Source: Pseudomonas koreensis (GTDB lineage Bacteria; Pseudomonadota; Gammaproteobacteria; Pseudomonadales; Pseudomonadaceae). Taken from it: a stretch of 64,000 nucleotides of DNA. The notes under the pieces are model-generated. The model searched no databases and had not been told where the DNA came from. It saw only the letters and a list, made by a program, of their open reading frames with translations. How positions within the stretch are numbered: position 1 is the first letter of the stretch; each line of letters begins with the position of its first letter. Positions 1-8,647 of this stretch are shown here, one piece after another. The DNA lies in assembly GCF_025447595.1 (NCBI RefSeq), contig NZ_JAOEJU010000030.1, forward strand, positions 1 to 64,000. The letters run 5' to 3'. A program made the position numbers and the translations under genes.

Positions 1-32
1 TCCCCATGTGAGAGTAGGTCATCGTCAAGATT
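1..32 (+). rRNA. rrf: 5S ribosomal RNA, 3' end only
   Basis: The first 32 bases match the 3' end of Pseudomonas 5S rRNA as I recall it: CCCCATGTGAGAGTAGGTC followed by a short tail that would close helix I. The rest of the gene, and presumably the 23S and 16S genes, lie left of the window. An intrinsic terminator follows directly, which supports this being the end of an rrn operon. Confidence 0.9.
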
Positions 33-41
33 AAATTCCGA

Positions 42-76
42 AACCCCAATTGCGAAAGCAGTTGGGGTTTTGTTTT
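42..76 (+). terminator. rrn operon intrinsic terminator
   Basis: A perfect 12-bp stem (AACCCCAATTGC / GCAGTTGGGGTT) with a GAAA loop is followed by a T-rich tail. It lies ten bases beyond the 5S rRNA end. Confidence 0.9.
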
Positions 77-234
77 GCCCGCAGGAAAGTGATCCGACCG
101 TCGTTACAGCAACCATTGGGGAAATCCCTCTGAAATGACCGCTCCGTTTTTGGTATGGTGCAGCTCGTTTTTTAACGGACTGATGTCACGCCCAAGGATC
201 GGCGCTCATTTTTTGTCAAAGAGTGGCTGCAGAA

Positions 235-2127
235 ATGCCCGAACCCATCCCTATCAAGGATCACGAGAAAGAGACGCGACTGGTCAACAAACGCTTGATC
301 GCCTGTGCCTTGTTCGTCTTCGCCATCAGTTGCGCCCTGGTTGTGCGCCTGTACATCCTGCAAGTCGTCGAGTTCGACTACCACTCGACTATCTCCGAAA
401 ACAACCGCGTCCATGTCCTGCCGATCCCGCCAACACGTGGCCTGATTTACGATCGCAACGGCGTGTTGCTGGCCGATAACCGTCCCAGCTATAACCTGAC
501 GATCACAAGAGAACGCGCGACTGACGTCAACCAGGAGCTGGATGAAGTCATCAGCCTTCTGCACCTGCCCGCCGAAGACCGAACAGTCTTCGACAAGGCC
601 ATGAAGCAGTCGCGCCACCCGTTTACACCCGTAACGCTGTTCTACGAGCTGACCGAAGAACAGATCGCCGTGCTGGCAGTCAATGAATTCCGCCTGCCGG
701 GCCTGGATGTCGAGCCACAATTCGTTCGTAACTACCCATTGGGTGCGCACTTTGCGCACTCAATCGGCTACGTCGGCCGTATCAACGAAATAGAATCCAA
801 GACCCTCGACTCCGTCGAATACCGCGGCACCCAATCCATCGGCAAGACCGGTATCGAACGCTTTTACGAGCCACAGCTGCACGGCCACGTCGGTTACGAG
901 GAAGTAGAGACCAACGCTCAGGGCCGCGTACTGCGCGTGCTTAAACACACCGATCCGATTCCAGGCAAAAACATCGTCCTGAGCCTCGACGTCAAACTCC
1001 AGGAAGCCGCCGAAGCCGCACTGGGCGACCGTCGCGGCTCAGTCGTTGCACTGGACCCATCGACCGGAGAAGTGCTGGCTATGGTCAGCAATCCGAGCTT
1101 CGACCCCAACCTGTTCGTGACCGGTATCAGTTCCAAGGAATACTCGGCACTACGTGACTCCATCGACCGCCCACTGTTCAACCGCGTGCTGCGCGGCCTG
1201 TACGCACCCGGTTCGACGATCAAACCGGAAGTGGCGATTGCCGGACTCGACGCCGGCGTGGTCACGCCACAAACCCGAGTCTTCGATCCGGGTTACTACC
1301 AACTGCCGGACTTCGACCACAAGTACCGCAACTGGAACCACAGCGGCGACGGCTGGGTGGACATGGACGCAGCGATCATGCGCTCCAACGACACCTACTT
1401 CTACGACCTGGCGCACAAGCTCGGCATCGATCGCCTGCACGATTACATGGCGATGTTCGGCCTCGGCGAGAAAGTCTCGCTGGACATGTTCGAAGAGTCG
1501 CCCGGTCTGATGCCATCCCAGGCCTGGAAGCGCGCCACGCGCCGACAAGCCTGGTTTCCCGGCGAAACCGTGATCCTCGGCATCGGTCAGGGCTACATGC
1601 AGGTCACGCCGCTGCAACTGGCTCAAGCCACTGCATTGATTGCCAACAAGGGCATCTGGAACCGTCCGCACCTGGCCAAGACCGTCGACGGTGTGGCTCC
1701 GGTGGACGAGCACCCGATGCCGAACATCCTGCTCAAGGATCCGCGAGACTGGGAGCAGGTCAACCACGGTATGCAGATGGTGATGCACGATGCCCGAGGC
1801 ATCGCACGTGCGGCGGCGGCCGGTGCGCAATACCGCATCGCCGGCAAGAGTGGTACGGCGCAGGTGGTGGCGATCAAGCAGGGCGAGCGCTACAACCGCG
1901 AGAAAACCCTCGAACGTCATCGTGACAACGCCTTGTTCGTCGGGTTTGCCCCGGCCGAGCATCCGAAGATCGCGATTTCGGTGATGATCGAAAACGGCGA
2001 GGCCGGTGGCCGCGTCGCAGGTCCCGTGGTGCGGCAGATCATGGACGCCTGGCTACTCGACCAGGACGGTCACCTCAAGCCGCAATACGCGGCGCCGACC
2101 AAAGCGCCGGGCGACCCTCACGTGTAA
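235..2127 (+). CDS. mrdA: Penicillin-binding protein 2 (peptidoglycan D,D-transpeptidase)
   Basis: This is a class B PBP that cross-links peptidoglycan during cell elongation, anchored in the inner membrane by one N-terminal helix (about residues 25-45). After the dimerisation domain, the transpeptidase domain carries the three active-site motifs in order: STIK (Ser about 327), SND (about 384) and KSGT (about 538). I chose ATG 235, giving MPEPIPIKDHEKE, because PBP2 of other pseudomonads starts the same way; a GTG at 223 adds four residues. The length of about 630 aa is normal for the family. No rodA, mltB or rlpA lies beside it. The usual Pseudomonas mrdA sits in that cluster, so this may be a second PBP2 copy, placed just behind an rrn operon. 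The symbol rests on family membership only. Confidence 0.88.
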   Translation: MPEPIPIKDHEKETRLVNKRLIACALFVFAISCALVVRLYILQVVEFDYHSTISENNRVHVLPIPPTRGLIYDRNGVLLADNRPSYNLTITRERATDVNQELDEVISLLHLPAEDRTVFDKAMKQSRHPFTPVTLFYELTEEQIAVLAVNEFRLPGLDVEPQFVRNYPLGAHFAHSIGYVGRINEIESKTLDSVEYRGTQSIGKTGIERFYEPQLHGHVGYEEVETNAQGRVLRVLKHTDPIPGKNIVLSLDVKLQEAAEAALGDRRGSVVALDPSTGEVLAMVSNPSFDPNLFVTGISSKEYSALRDSIDRPLFNRVLRGLYAPGSTIKPEVAIAGLDAGVVTPQTRVFDPGYYQLPDFDHKYRNWNHSGDGWVDMDAAIMRSNDTYFYDLAHKLGIDRLHDYMAMFGLGEKVSLDMFEESPGLMPSQAWKRATRRQAWFPGETVILGIGQGYMQVTPLQLAQATALIANKGIWNRPHLAKTVDGVAPVDEHPMPNILLKDPRDWEQVNHGMQMVMHDARGIARAAAAGAQYRIAGKSGTAQVVAIKQGERYNREKTLERHRDNALFVGFAPAEHPKIAISVMIENGEAGGRVAGPVVRQIMDAWLLDQDGHLKPQYAAPTKAPGDPHV

Positions 2128-2139
2128 TCCGCCACAGCT

Positions 2140-3099
2140 TCACAGCACAGGCTCGCGCAAGCTGAGCATGTGCTGGAAGCTGTCGAGGAACACCATTTCC
2201 GCCTGAGTCATCTTCTGCTCGCGATTCCACAGCAGCTGGATATCGAAATCCACCACCCCATCCTCCGGCGGCAAGCGCCACAGCAAACCCTGTTCGACGT
2301 CCCGTCGCACCAGGTGAATCGGCAGACAGCCAATTCCGAACCCTGCACAGATCAGGCGGTAAATCTCTTCAAAACTGGTGGAGGAGGCGACGATTTTGCC
2401 GGTAAACCCCTGCTGGTCACGAAACAGCGTCAACGGCGAAAGATTGCCGCCAAGCTGATCGCTGGTGAAGCTGACGAAGTTCTCCGCCGCCAGTTGCTCC
2501 AGCGTCAGATTCTGCTGCCCGAACAGTCGATGCCGCTGCCCGCAAAAGTACGCATAGCGCTCGCGAAACAGCACTCGTTGTTCCAGCCTCGGCTGCGGTA
2601 GACGACACAATCCCACCCCCACCGTAGCGGTCTTTTGCAGCAATGAACTGATGATGTTCGAGCTGCCCATCACCTCGACTTCCAGCTCGATTTTCGGGTG
2701 AGTTTCGTGGAAGTCCGCAAGAAACTCATCGTAATGCCGCGCCTGCACGCCACTCACAGTGAGTATGCGAATCTTGCCCACCACGTCGTCATGGCGGTTC
2801 TCGACCACGGTGCCCAGACGGGAAATATCGCCGTAGATATCCGCCGCAATCCGCAGGACTTCTTCCCCGGTTTCCGTCAGATCAAAGCGCCGTCCGCTGC
2901 GCGCAATCAACACACAATCCAGTTGTTCCTCGAGACGTTTCAACGCCTGGCTGACCGCCGACTGAGTGATGTGCAGTCGCGCAGCGGCGCGGCTCATGCT
3001 GCCTTCCTGCCCGATTACCAGATACGTACGCAGCAGGTTCCAGTCCAGCCGGTCGTTGAGAAAACGCCGGCCGACCCAGGGATTAGCGGAAGAAGTCAT
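2140..3099 (-). CDS. LysR-family transcriptional regulator (cassette 1)
   Basis: This 319-aa protein has the LysR layout. A winged helix-turn-helix occupies about residues 17-80, with the segment SRAAARLHITQSAVSQALKR, and a periplasmic-binding-protein-like effector domain follows. It is divergent from the MHS transporter gene at 3244, the classic arrangement for a LysR regulator and its target. It is clearly paralogous to the LysR protein at 6217-7152: both share NDRLDWNLLRT and QALKRLEEQL, and the effector domains align throughout. The inducer is unknown; the downstream aldolase and dehydrogenase suggest a hydroxy- or sugar-acid. Confidence 0.9.
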   Translation of the reverse strand: MTSSANPWVGRRFLNDRLDWNLLRTYLVIGQEGSMSRAAARLHITQSAVSQALKRLEEQLDCVLIARSGRRFDLTETGEEVLRIAADIYGDISRLGTVVENRHDDVVGKIRILTVSGVQARHYDEFLADFHETHPKIELEVEVMGSSNIISSLLQKTATVGVGLCRLPQPRLEQRVLFRERYAYFCGQRHRLFGQQNLTLEQLAAENFVSFTSDQLGGNLSPLTLFRDQQGFTGKIVASSTSFEEIYRLICAGFGIGCLPIHLVRRDVEQGLLWRLPPEDGVVDFDIQLLWNREQKMTQAEMVFLDSFQHMLSLREPVL

Positions 3100-3133
3100 G
3101 TAGTAGACACGCTAATAGTAAAGATAAGTTTTT

Positions 3134-3148
3134 GAAAATTGACTAATC
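3134..3148. promoter_or_regulatory. Candidate LysR operator in divergent promoter 1
   Basis: The 15-mer GAAAATTGACTAATC contains the quasi-dyad ATTGACTAAT. It lies between the divergent LysR and transporter genes, 35 bp from the LysR start. The same 15-mer occurs at 7199-7213 in the equivalent place of the paralogous cassette, and CGATAAA follows a little downstream in both. Its role as the LysR site is inferred. Confidence 0.5.
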
Positions 3149-3243
3149 CTGTCACGGAAGCGATAAAGCCCACAAGCGCCACAGAGCGCGACCGTCAGCC
3201 GCCTCGACACCTGCCCAAAACTATAAATACACAGGGTTCTTGC

Positions 3244-4545
3244 ATGCACACCACCGCTCAGCCGCGTCGCGCCGCGGCCGCTGCCTTCATTGGCACGACC
3301 ATCGAATTCTACGATTTCTACATCTACGCCACCGCCGCCGCACTGGTGCTCGGGCAGGTGTTCTTTCCCAGCAGCGACCCGGTGACCAGCACGCTCGCCG
3401 CGTTCGGCAGTTTCGCTGTCGGCTTCATCGCCCGCCCCATGGCCGGGATGGTGTTCGGCCATTTGGGCGATCGTCTCGGTCGCAAGAAAATGCTGCTGGT
3501 GACCATGGCACTGATGGGCCTGGCCACTGCGGGTATCGGTCTGCTGCCGAGTTATGCCAGTGTCGGCATCTGGGCGCCCATCGGTCTGATTGTTCTCCGT
3601 CTGATTCAGGGCATCTCAGTCGGCGGCGAATGGGGCGGGGCGGTGTTGATGGCCAGTGAGCACGCGCCGGCCAAACGCAAAACCTTCTACGCTTCGTTCG
3701 CCCAGCTCGGCAGTCCGGCGGGTTTGCTGTTGGCGTTGATCGCGTTCCGTCTGGTGACGTCGCTGTCGCCGGAAGACTTCCTCGCCTGGGGCTGGCGTTT
3801 GCCGTTTCTCGCCAGCGGCGTGCTGATGATGGTCGGTCTGATGATCCGCTCCGGTGTGCATGAATCGCCGGAATTCGCCAAAGCCAAGGACAACAACGAA
3901 ACCGCGAAATATCCGGTGAAAGACGTGATCCGTCAGTGCTGGCGGCAAATTCTGTTCGCTGCCGCCGCCGTCACCATTGGTTCGGCGGGATTCTTCTTCA
4001 CCAACACCTTCATGATCACCTACGTCACTCAATATCAAGGCATCCCAAGGGCGACCATTCTCGACTGCCTGTTTCTGGTGACGGTCATTCAATTGCTCTC
4101 GCAACCGCTGTCGGCGCTGCTCGCCGAGCGCATTGGCGAAGGGCGATTCCTGATGCTGGTGGCGTTGCTGTGCATGGTCACGCCGTACCCGATGTTCCTG
4201 CTGGTCGGCACTCAGAACATCCTGCTGATGACCCTCGGCATCGCTGTCGCGGTGGTGATTCTCTCGGCCTTGTACGCGGTTATCGCCGGATACATGACCC
4301 AGGCCTTCCCGGTGCATCTGCGCTACTCGGGGATCTCCATCGCCTACCAATTGAGCTGCGCGTTGGCCGGCGGTACCACGCCGCTGATCGGCACGCTGCT
4401 GGCCAGCAAGTTCTCCGGCCAGTGGCTGCCGTTGGCGGTGTTCTTCACGCTGTTGTCGGCCCTGTCTCTGATAGGTGTCTGTGGCCTCGCACGTCTGCGG
4501 GCCAACCCGGTCGTCCTTCATACCAACAAAGAGGTGTATTCGTGA
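3244..4545 (+). CDS. MHS-family (MFS) metabolite:H+ symporter, cassette 1
   Basis: This 433-aa inner-membrane transporter of the major facilitator superfamily has about 12 hydrophobic segments. It shows the MHS opening RRAAAAAFIGTTIEFYDFYI and the loop 2-3 signature GHLGDRLGRKK. MHS proteins import organic acids, betaines and related solutes with protons. I chose ATG 3244 because the homologue at 7315 starts at the same place relative to the RRAAAAAFIGT block; an upstream in-frame ATG at 3139 would put low-complexity sequence in front and overlap the putative operator. Its stop overlaps the start of the aldolase gene (GTGA), so the genes are probably co-translated. Substrate unknown. Confidence 0.9.
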   Translation: MHTTAQPRRAAAAAFIGTTIEFYDFYIYATAAALVLGQVFFPSSDPVTSTLAAFGSFAVGFIARPMAGMVFGHLGDRLGRKKMLLVTMALMGLATAGIGLLPSYASVGIWAPIGLIVLRLIQGISVGGEWGGAVLMASEHAPAKRKTFYASFAQLGSPAGLLLALIAFRLVTSLSPEDFLAWGWRLPFLASGVLMMVGLMIRSGVHESPEFAKAKDNNETAKYPVKDVIRQCWRQILFAAAAVTIGSAGFFFTNTFMITYVTQYQGIPRATILDCLFLVTVIQLLSQPLSALLAERIGEGRFLMLVALLCMVTPYPMFLLVGTQNILLMTLGIAVAVVILSALYAVIAGYMTQAFPVHLRYSGISIAYQLSCALAGGTTPLIGTLLASKFSGQWLPLAVFFTLLSALSLIGVCGLARLRANPVVLHTNKEVYS

Positions 4546-5297
4546 GTAAGCCCGCCCACATTGACCCGATCGAATGGCAAGCCCGTTGCGAGCTCGCCGC
4601 GCTGTACCGCTTGATCGCGCACTTTCGCATGACCGACCTGATCGACACCCACATCACCCTGCGAATTCCGGGGCCGGAGCATCATTTCCTGATCAACCGC
4701 TACGGGGTGATTTTCGACCGCATGCGTGCCTCCGATCTGGTGCGCATCGATCAGGACGGGCGCATCGTCGACCCGGAATACGCAGGGCACAGGGTCAACG
4801 CCGCCGGCTTCGTGATCCACTCGGCGATCCACATGGCGCGGCCGGATCTCAACTGCGTGATCCACACCCACACCGCCGCCGGTATGGCTGTCGCCGCGCA
4901 GAAACAAGGCCTGTTGCCGATCAGTCAGCACGCGCTGAAGTTCTACGGAAAACTCGCTTATCACACCTACGAAGGCATCGCCTTGTCGCTGGATGAGCGC
5001 GAGCGGTTGATCGCTGATCTCGGCCCGCACCGGGCGATGATTCTGCGCAATCACGGCCTGCTGGTCGGCGGTTCCGGCGTAGCCCAGGCATTCCAGGAAA
5101 TCCACTTTCTGGAGCGTGCCTGCCAGGCGCAAGTGCAGGCACTGGCCGGCGGCTGCGAGCTGCATTTCCCGTCGTCGGAGGTCTGCGCCCACACCGCCGA
5201 ACAGTTCGACCGAGATGAACAGGACAACATCATCGACCTGGCCTGGGAGGCCGCACTGACCCTGATCGAATCCCAGCGCGAGTCCTATCTGTCATGA
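4542..5297 (+). CDS. Class II aldolase/adducin-family protein
   Basis: This 251-aa cytoplasmic protein has the class II aldolase/adducin fold. The zinc-binding histidines are visible in HTHTAAGMAVAAQKQG and in ILRNHGLLVGG near the C-terminus. Family members include fuculose- and ribulose-phosphate aldolases/epimerases, but also many of unknown reaction in acid catabolism. The start is GTG 4542, which overlaps the transporter stop (GTGA); the reading frame is open further upstream but lies inside the transporter gene. The gene ends in an ATGA overlap with the dehydrogenase. Transport, aldol cleavage and a 2-hydroxyacid redox step would make a compact catabolic operon, but the substrate cannot be read from the sequence. 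Confidence 0.85.
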   Translation: MSKPAHIDPIEWQARCELAALYRLIAHFRMTDLIDTHITLRIPGPEHHFLINRYGVIFDRMRASDLVRIDQDGRIVDPEYAGHRVNAAGFVIHSAIHMARPDLNCVIHTHTAAGMAVAAQKQGLLPISQHALKFYGKLAYHTYEGIALSLDERERLIADLGPHRAMILRNHGLLVGGSGVAQAFQEIHFLERACQAQVQALAGGCELHFPSSEVCAHTAEQFDRDEQDNIIDLAWEAALTLIESQRESYLS

Positions 5298-6223
5298 ACA
5301 CCGTTGCACTGATGTCCCGCGACTCGCTGTTGCTCAAACAATTGCAGGAAGCGTTTGCCCGCCGCGCGCCGCAGCTTTCGGTGGTGCTGGCCGATGATCC
5401 CCGGGCGGTGCATGCACAGATCGCAGCGTGCTGGTTTCCGCTGCCGGGCAGCCTCGCCGCATTGCCCAATCTGCAAGTGATTCACTCGGTCGCCGCCGGC
5501 ATCGATCATCTGGAGCACGATTCGTCGTGCCCGGACCTGCCGGTGTGCCGGGTGGTCGATCCCGGCCATCGCCAGGGCATGACCGAATACGTGCGCTGGG
5601 CGGTGATTCACTACCATCGCGGCTTCGATCAAGTCCTTGAACAACAGCGTCAACAGCATTGGGAGAGGCCGCTGCAACGCCCGGCCCATGAGTTCCGGAT
5701 CGGTGTGATGGGCCTCGGCTCGCTCGGCAGCGCAATCGCCCAAGATCTGGCAACCGCCGGTTACGACGTACGTGGCTGGGCGCGCAGCAGCAAGTATCTG
5801 CCGGGCGTGCAGACCTTCGCCGGCACTGATGCCTTCAATCCATTTCTCGACGGTGTGGAATTGCTGATCAATCTGTTGCCGCTGACTCACGAGACTCGCG
5901 GCATCCTCAACCGCCAGACCTTCGAACGATTGGCCAACGGCGCGGCACTGGTCAATGTCGGTCGCGGCGGGCATCTGAACATCGAGGATCTGCAACAGGC
6001 GCTGGCCCGTGGAAAACTACGCGGGGCGCTGCTTGATGTCTTCGAACAGGAACCGCTGCCCGCCGATCATCCACTGTGGGAAACCCCAGGCGTGACCATC
6101 ACCCCGCACATGGCTTCGGCAGCCTCCCACGACTGCATCGCCGAGCAGATCGCCGAGAACTTCCGCCGTCTGAATGCCGGCGAACCGTTGCTAAACAGCT
6201 CGGATCGGCTGCTCGGTTACTGA
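5294..6223 (+). CDS. D-isomer-specific 2-hydroxyacid dehydrogenase (GhrA-like)
   Basis: This 309-aa NAD(P)-dependent oxidoreductase interconverts a 2-oxo acid (glyoxylate or hydroxypyruvate type) and the D-2-hydroxyacid. The Rossmann motif GVMGLGSLGSAIAQ lies at about residues 136-149. The catalytic Arg is in NVGRGGHL, the Glu in FEQEPLPADHPLW, and the His in TITPHMAS. Its start overlaps the aldolase stop (ATGA). Its 3' end overlaps the convergent LysR gene by seven bases. It most resembles the GhrA branch; the true substrate is inferred only from context. Confidence 0.9.
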   Translation: MNTVALMSRDSLLLKQLQEAFARRAPQLSVVLADDPRAVHAQIAACWFPLPGSLAALPNLQVIHSVAAGIDHLEHDSSCPDLPVCRVVDPGHRQGMTEYVRWAVIHYHRGFDQVLEQQRQQHWERPLQRPAHEFRIGVMGLGSLGSAIAQDLATAGYDVRGWARSSKYLPGVQTFAGTDAFNPFLDGVELLINLLPLTHETRGILNRQTFERLANGAALVNVGRGGHLNIEDLQQALARGKLRGALLDVFEQEPLPADHPLWETPGVTITPHMASAASHDCIAEQIAENFRRLNAGEPLLNSSDRLLGY

Positions 6224-7152
6224 TCCGCCAGACAGGCCTGCAAGCGCTCGATGAACAGCGTCTCGGCACGACTCATGCGCTGATCGCGGTTCCACAGCAG
6301 ATGAATGTCGACATCGGCGATCCCTTCGTGGGGCGGCAGGCGCCAGAGCAATCCAGCCTCGACGTCCGCCGCCACTACGTGCTCCGGCAGGCAACCGATA
6401 CCGAACCCGGCGATCACCAGTCGCCGCACTTCTTCCAGGCTTGGCGATGACGCGACGATGCGTCCGCTGAAGCCTTGTTGGTCGCGAAAAATCGTCAGTG
6501 GCGAGAGCATTCCACCAATCTGGTCACTGGTGAAACTGACGAAATTCTCCCGCTGCAGATCGCCCTCGACGACGTCCTTCCGACCAAATAACGCGTGGTG
6601 TTTGCCACAGAAAAACGCATAGCGCTGACGAAGGAACAGACGCTGCTCCAGACGCGGTTGCGGGCGGCGATTGAGGCTCAGGCCGAGGGTCGCGGTTTTC
6701 TCCTGAAGCGCGCTGACGATGTCCGAACTGCGCATCACATCGACCTCAAGATCGACCCGTGGATACTGCCGATGAAAAACAGCGAGGAAGTCATCGAATC
6801 GTTCGGAAAAGATACGGCTGATGATCAGCAGTCGCACCTTGCCGATCACTTCGTCGGCCGGTTGCTCCAACAGGCTGCTGACCTGGGACATCTGCCCGTA
6901 GATCTCGCCGGCCAGTTCGAAGATTTGCTCGCCGACTTCGGTGAGGGCAAAGCGCGGACCGCGTCGGGCAATTAACTGGCGACCCAGTTGTTCCTCCAGA
7001 CGTTTCAGCGCCTGACTCACCGCCGGTTGGGTCAAGTGCAGACGTGCGGCGGCGCGGCTGATGCTCAGCTCCTGGCCGATCACCCGGAAGGTGCGCAGCA
7101 GGTTCCAGTCGAGGCGGTCGTTGAGCAGGCGTTGCACATCACGTTCGGCCAT
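6217..7152 (-). CDS. LysR-family transcriptional regulator (cassette 2)
   Basis: This 311-aa LysR regulator has its HTH at about residues 10-70, including SRAAARLHLTQPAVSQALKR, followed by an effector-binding domain. It is divergent from the transporter gene at 7315 and is a paralogue of the regulator at 2140-3099. Its natural targets are probably the transporter and the amidohydrolase. The two regulators share a likely operator sequence, so cross-talk between the cassettes is possible. Confidence 0.9.
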   Translation of the reverse strand: MAERDVQRLLNDRLDWNLLRTFRVIGQELSISRAAARLHLTQPAVSQALKRLEEQLGRQLIARRGPRFALTEVGEQIFELAGEIYGQMSQVSSLLEQPADEVIGKVRLLIISRIFSERFDDFLAVFHRQYPRVDLEVDVMRSSDIVSALQEKTATLGLSLNRRPQPRLEQRLFLRQRYAFFCGKHHALFGRKDVVEGDLQRENFVSFTSDQIGGMLSPLTIFRDQQGFSGRIVASSPSLEEVRRLVIAGFGIGCLPEHVVAADVEAGLLWRLPPHEGIADVDIHLLWNRDQRMSRAETLFIERLQACLADQ

Positions 7153-7198
7153 GGCGGCTCTCGATTATAAGGTGAAGTAATACTCGGAATAATAAATA

Positions 7199-7213
7199 GA
7201 AAATTGACTAATC
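7199..7213. promoter_or_regulatory. Candidate LysR operator in divergent promoter 2
   Basis: GAAAATTGACTAATC is repeated here exactly as at 3134-3148. It lies 47 bp from the LysR start and about 100 bp from the transporter start. The surrounding spacer is otherwise diverged apart from CGATAAA and a few short blocks, so conservation of this 15-mer suggests function. Confidence 0.5.
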
Positions 7214-7314
7214 ATAGCACCGGGACGATAAATCACCCCACGACAGGCGCCGCCAGAGCGCCTTGGATTTAAGTTTTCCTCCTGCCAAAAAAACAATCAA
7301 AGGAGCCCGACCCC

Positions 7315-8625
7315 ATGAAGCCCCACGCTTCGAACCAGCCGCGCCGTGCGGCGGCCGCAGCCTTCATCGGCACCATGATCGAGTGGTACGACTTTTACAT
7401 CTACGCCACCGCCGCCGCGCTGGTGTTCGGCGCGCTGTTCTTTCCCTCCGACGATCCGCTGTTCAGCACCATGGCGGCGTTCGGCACCTTTGCCGTGGGC
7501 TTCTTTGCCCGGCCGTTGGGCGGGATCATTTTCGGTCATATCGGCGACCGCATCGGCCGCAAGAAATCGCTGATCATCACGCTGTTGATGATGGGCGTGG
7601 TCACGGTGTGCATCGGTCTGCTGCCGACCTACGCGCAGATCGGCGCGACAGCACCGGTGCTGCTGATTCTGCTGCGTATCGTCCAGGGAATCGCCGTCGG
7701 TGGCGAGTGGGGCGGGGCGGTGTTGATGGCCGGCGAGCATGCGCCGAAGGGCCGGCGCAATTTCTTCGCTTCGTTCGCGCAACTGGGCAGCCCGGCGGGT
7801 TTGATCCTGTCGCTGCTGGCGTTCAGCGCGGTGACCCGTTTGCCGGAAGAAGATCTGATGAGCTGGGGCTGGCGTCTGCCATTCCTCGCCAGTGCGCTGT
7901 TGCTGCTGGTGGGCCTGGCGATTCGCCTGGGCGTGAACGAGTCGCCGGAATTCCTCGCCAGCCGCGAGCAGGCCAGCAAGCAAATCAAGAAAGAACAGGC
8001 GCCGGTGATGGAAGTCCTGCGAACCGCATGGCGTCCACTGTTTCTGTGCATCGGCGCCAACACGCTGGGCATCGCCGGGGTGTATTTCACCAACACCTTC
8101 ATGATCGCCTACACCACTCAGCAACTGGCGCTGCCACGTTCGCTGATTCTTGAATGCCTGTTCTTTGTCGCGCTCATTCAGTTCTGTATCCAGCCGCTGG
8201 CTGCGTGGACGGCGGAGAAGATCGGCGCGACGCGTTTCCTGTGCCTGGTGTCGCTGCTGGCGATGGCCTCGCCGTATCCGATGTTTGTACTGGTCAGCTC
8301 GGCCCAGGCGCCGCTGATCATCCTTGGCATTGCGCTGGCGGTGGTGTGCATGGCCTCGTTCTACGCGGTGATCGCCGGGTACGTCAGCGGCATGTTCGAG
8401 ACCCGTGTGCGCTACACCGCGATCTCGCTGGCCTATCAGATCTGCGGCGCGGTGGCCGGTGGATTGACGCCGCTGATCGGCACGATGCTCGCGCACAAGT
8501 TCACCGGGCAGTGGTGGCCGATGGCGGTGTTCTACAGCCTGATCGCCGGCATCTCGCTGGTCTGCGTGCTGTCTCTCGCCCGTCGTCACGCCAGTGCCCA
8601 TCGCGCGGAAATGGCCCGTGCCTAA
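7315..8625 (+). CDS. MHS-family (MFS) metabolite:H+ symporter, cassette 2
   Basis: This 436-aa inner-membrane symporter is a paralogue of the one at 3244. It shares the RRAAAAAFIGT opening, the GHIGDRIGRKKS loop, the GIAVGGEWGGAVLMAGEHAP segment and the C-terminal ITGL-type helices. The start ATG 7315 has AAAGGAG about eight bases upstream. The gene is followed after 22 bases by the amidohydrolase gene, most likely in one operon, so it probably imports an N-carbamoyl or amide-containing solute. That link is inference. Confidence 0.9.
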   Translation: MKPHASNQPRRAAAAAFIGTMIEWYDFYIYATAAALVFGALFFPSDDPLFSTMAAFGTFAVGFFARPLGGIIFGHIGDRIGRKKSLIITLLMMGVVTVCIGLLPTYAQIGATAPVLLILLRIVQGIAVGGEWGGAVLMAGEHAPKGRRNFFASFAQLGSPAGLILSLLAFSAVTRLPEEDLMSWGWRLPFLASALLLLVGLAIRLGVNESPEFLASREQASKQIKKEQAPVMEVLRTAWRPLFLCIGANTLGIAGVYFTNTFMIAYTTQQLALPRSLILECLFFVALIQFCIQPLAAWTAEKIGATRFLCLVSLLAMASPYPMFVLVSSAQAPLIILGIALAVVCMASFYAVIAGYVSGMFETRVRYTAISLAYQICGAVAGGLTPLIGTMLAHKFTGQWWPMAVFYSLIAGISLVCVLSLARRHASAHRAEMARA

Positions 8626-8647
8626 CCCGGAATTTCAGGAGAACCTC

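Noticed and set aside
172..759. Long minus-strand frames inside the PBP2 gene and similar long frames opposite slt, fadB, topA and mfd
   Set aside because: These are the usual antisense shadows of GC-rich genes; the plus- or minus-strand partner has clear family motifs in each case.
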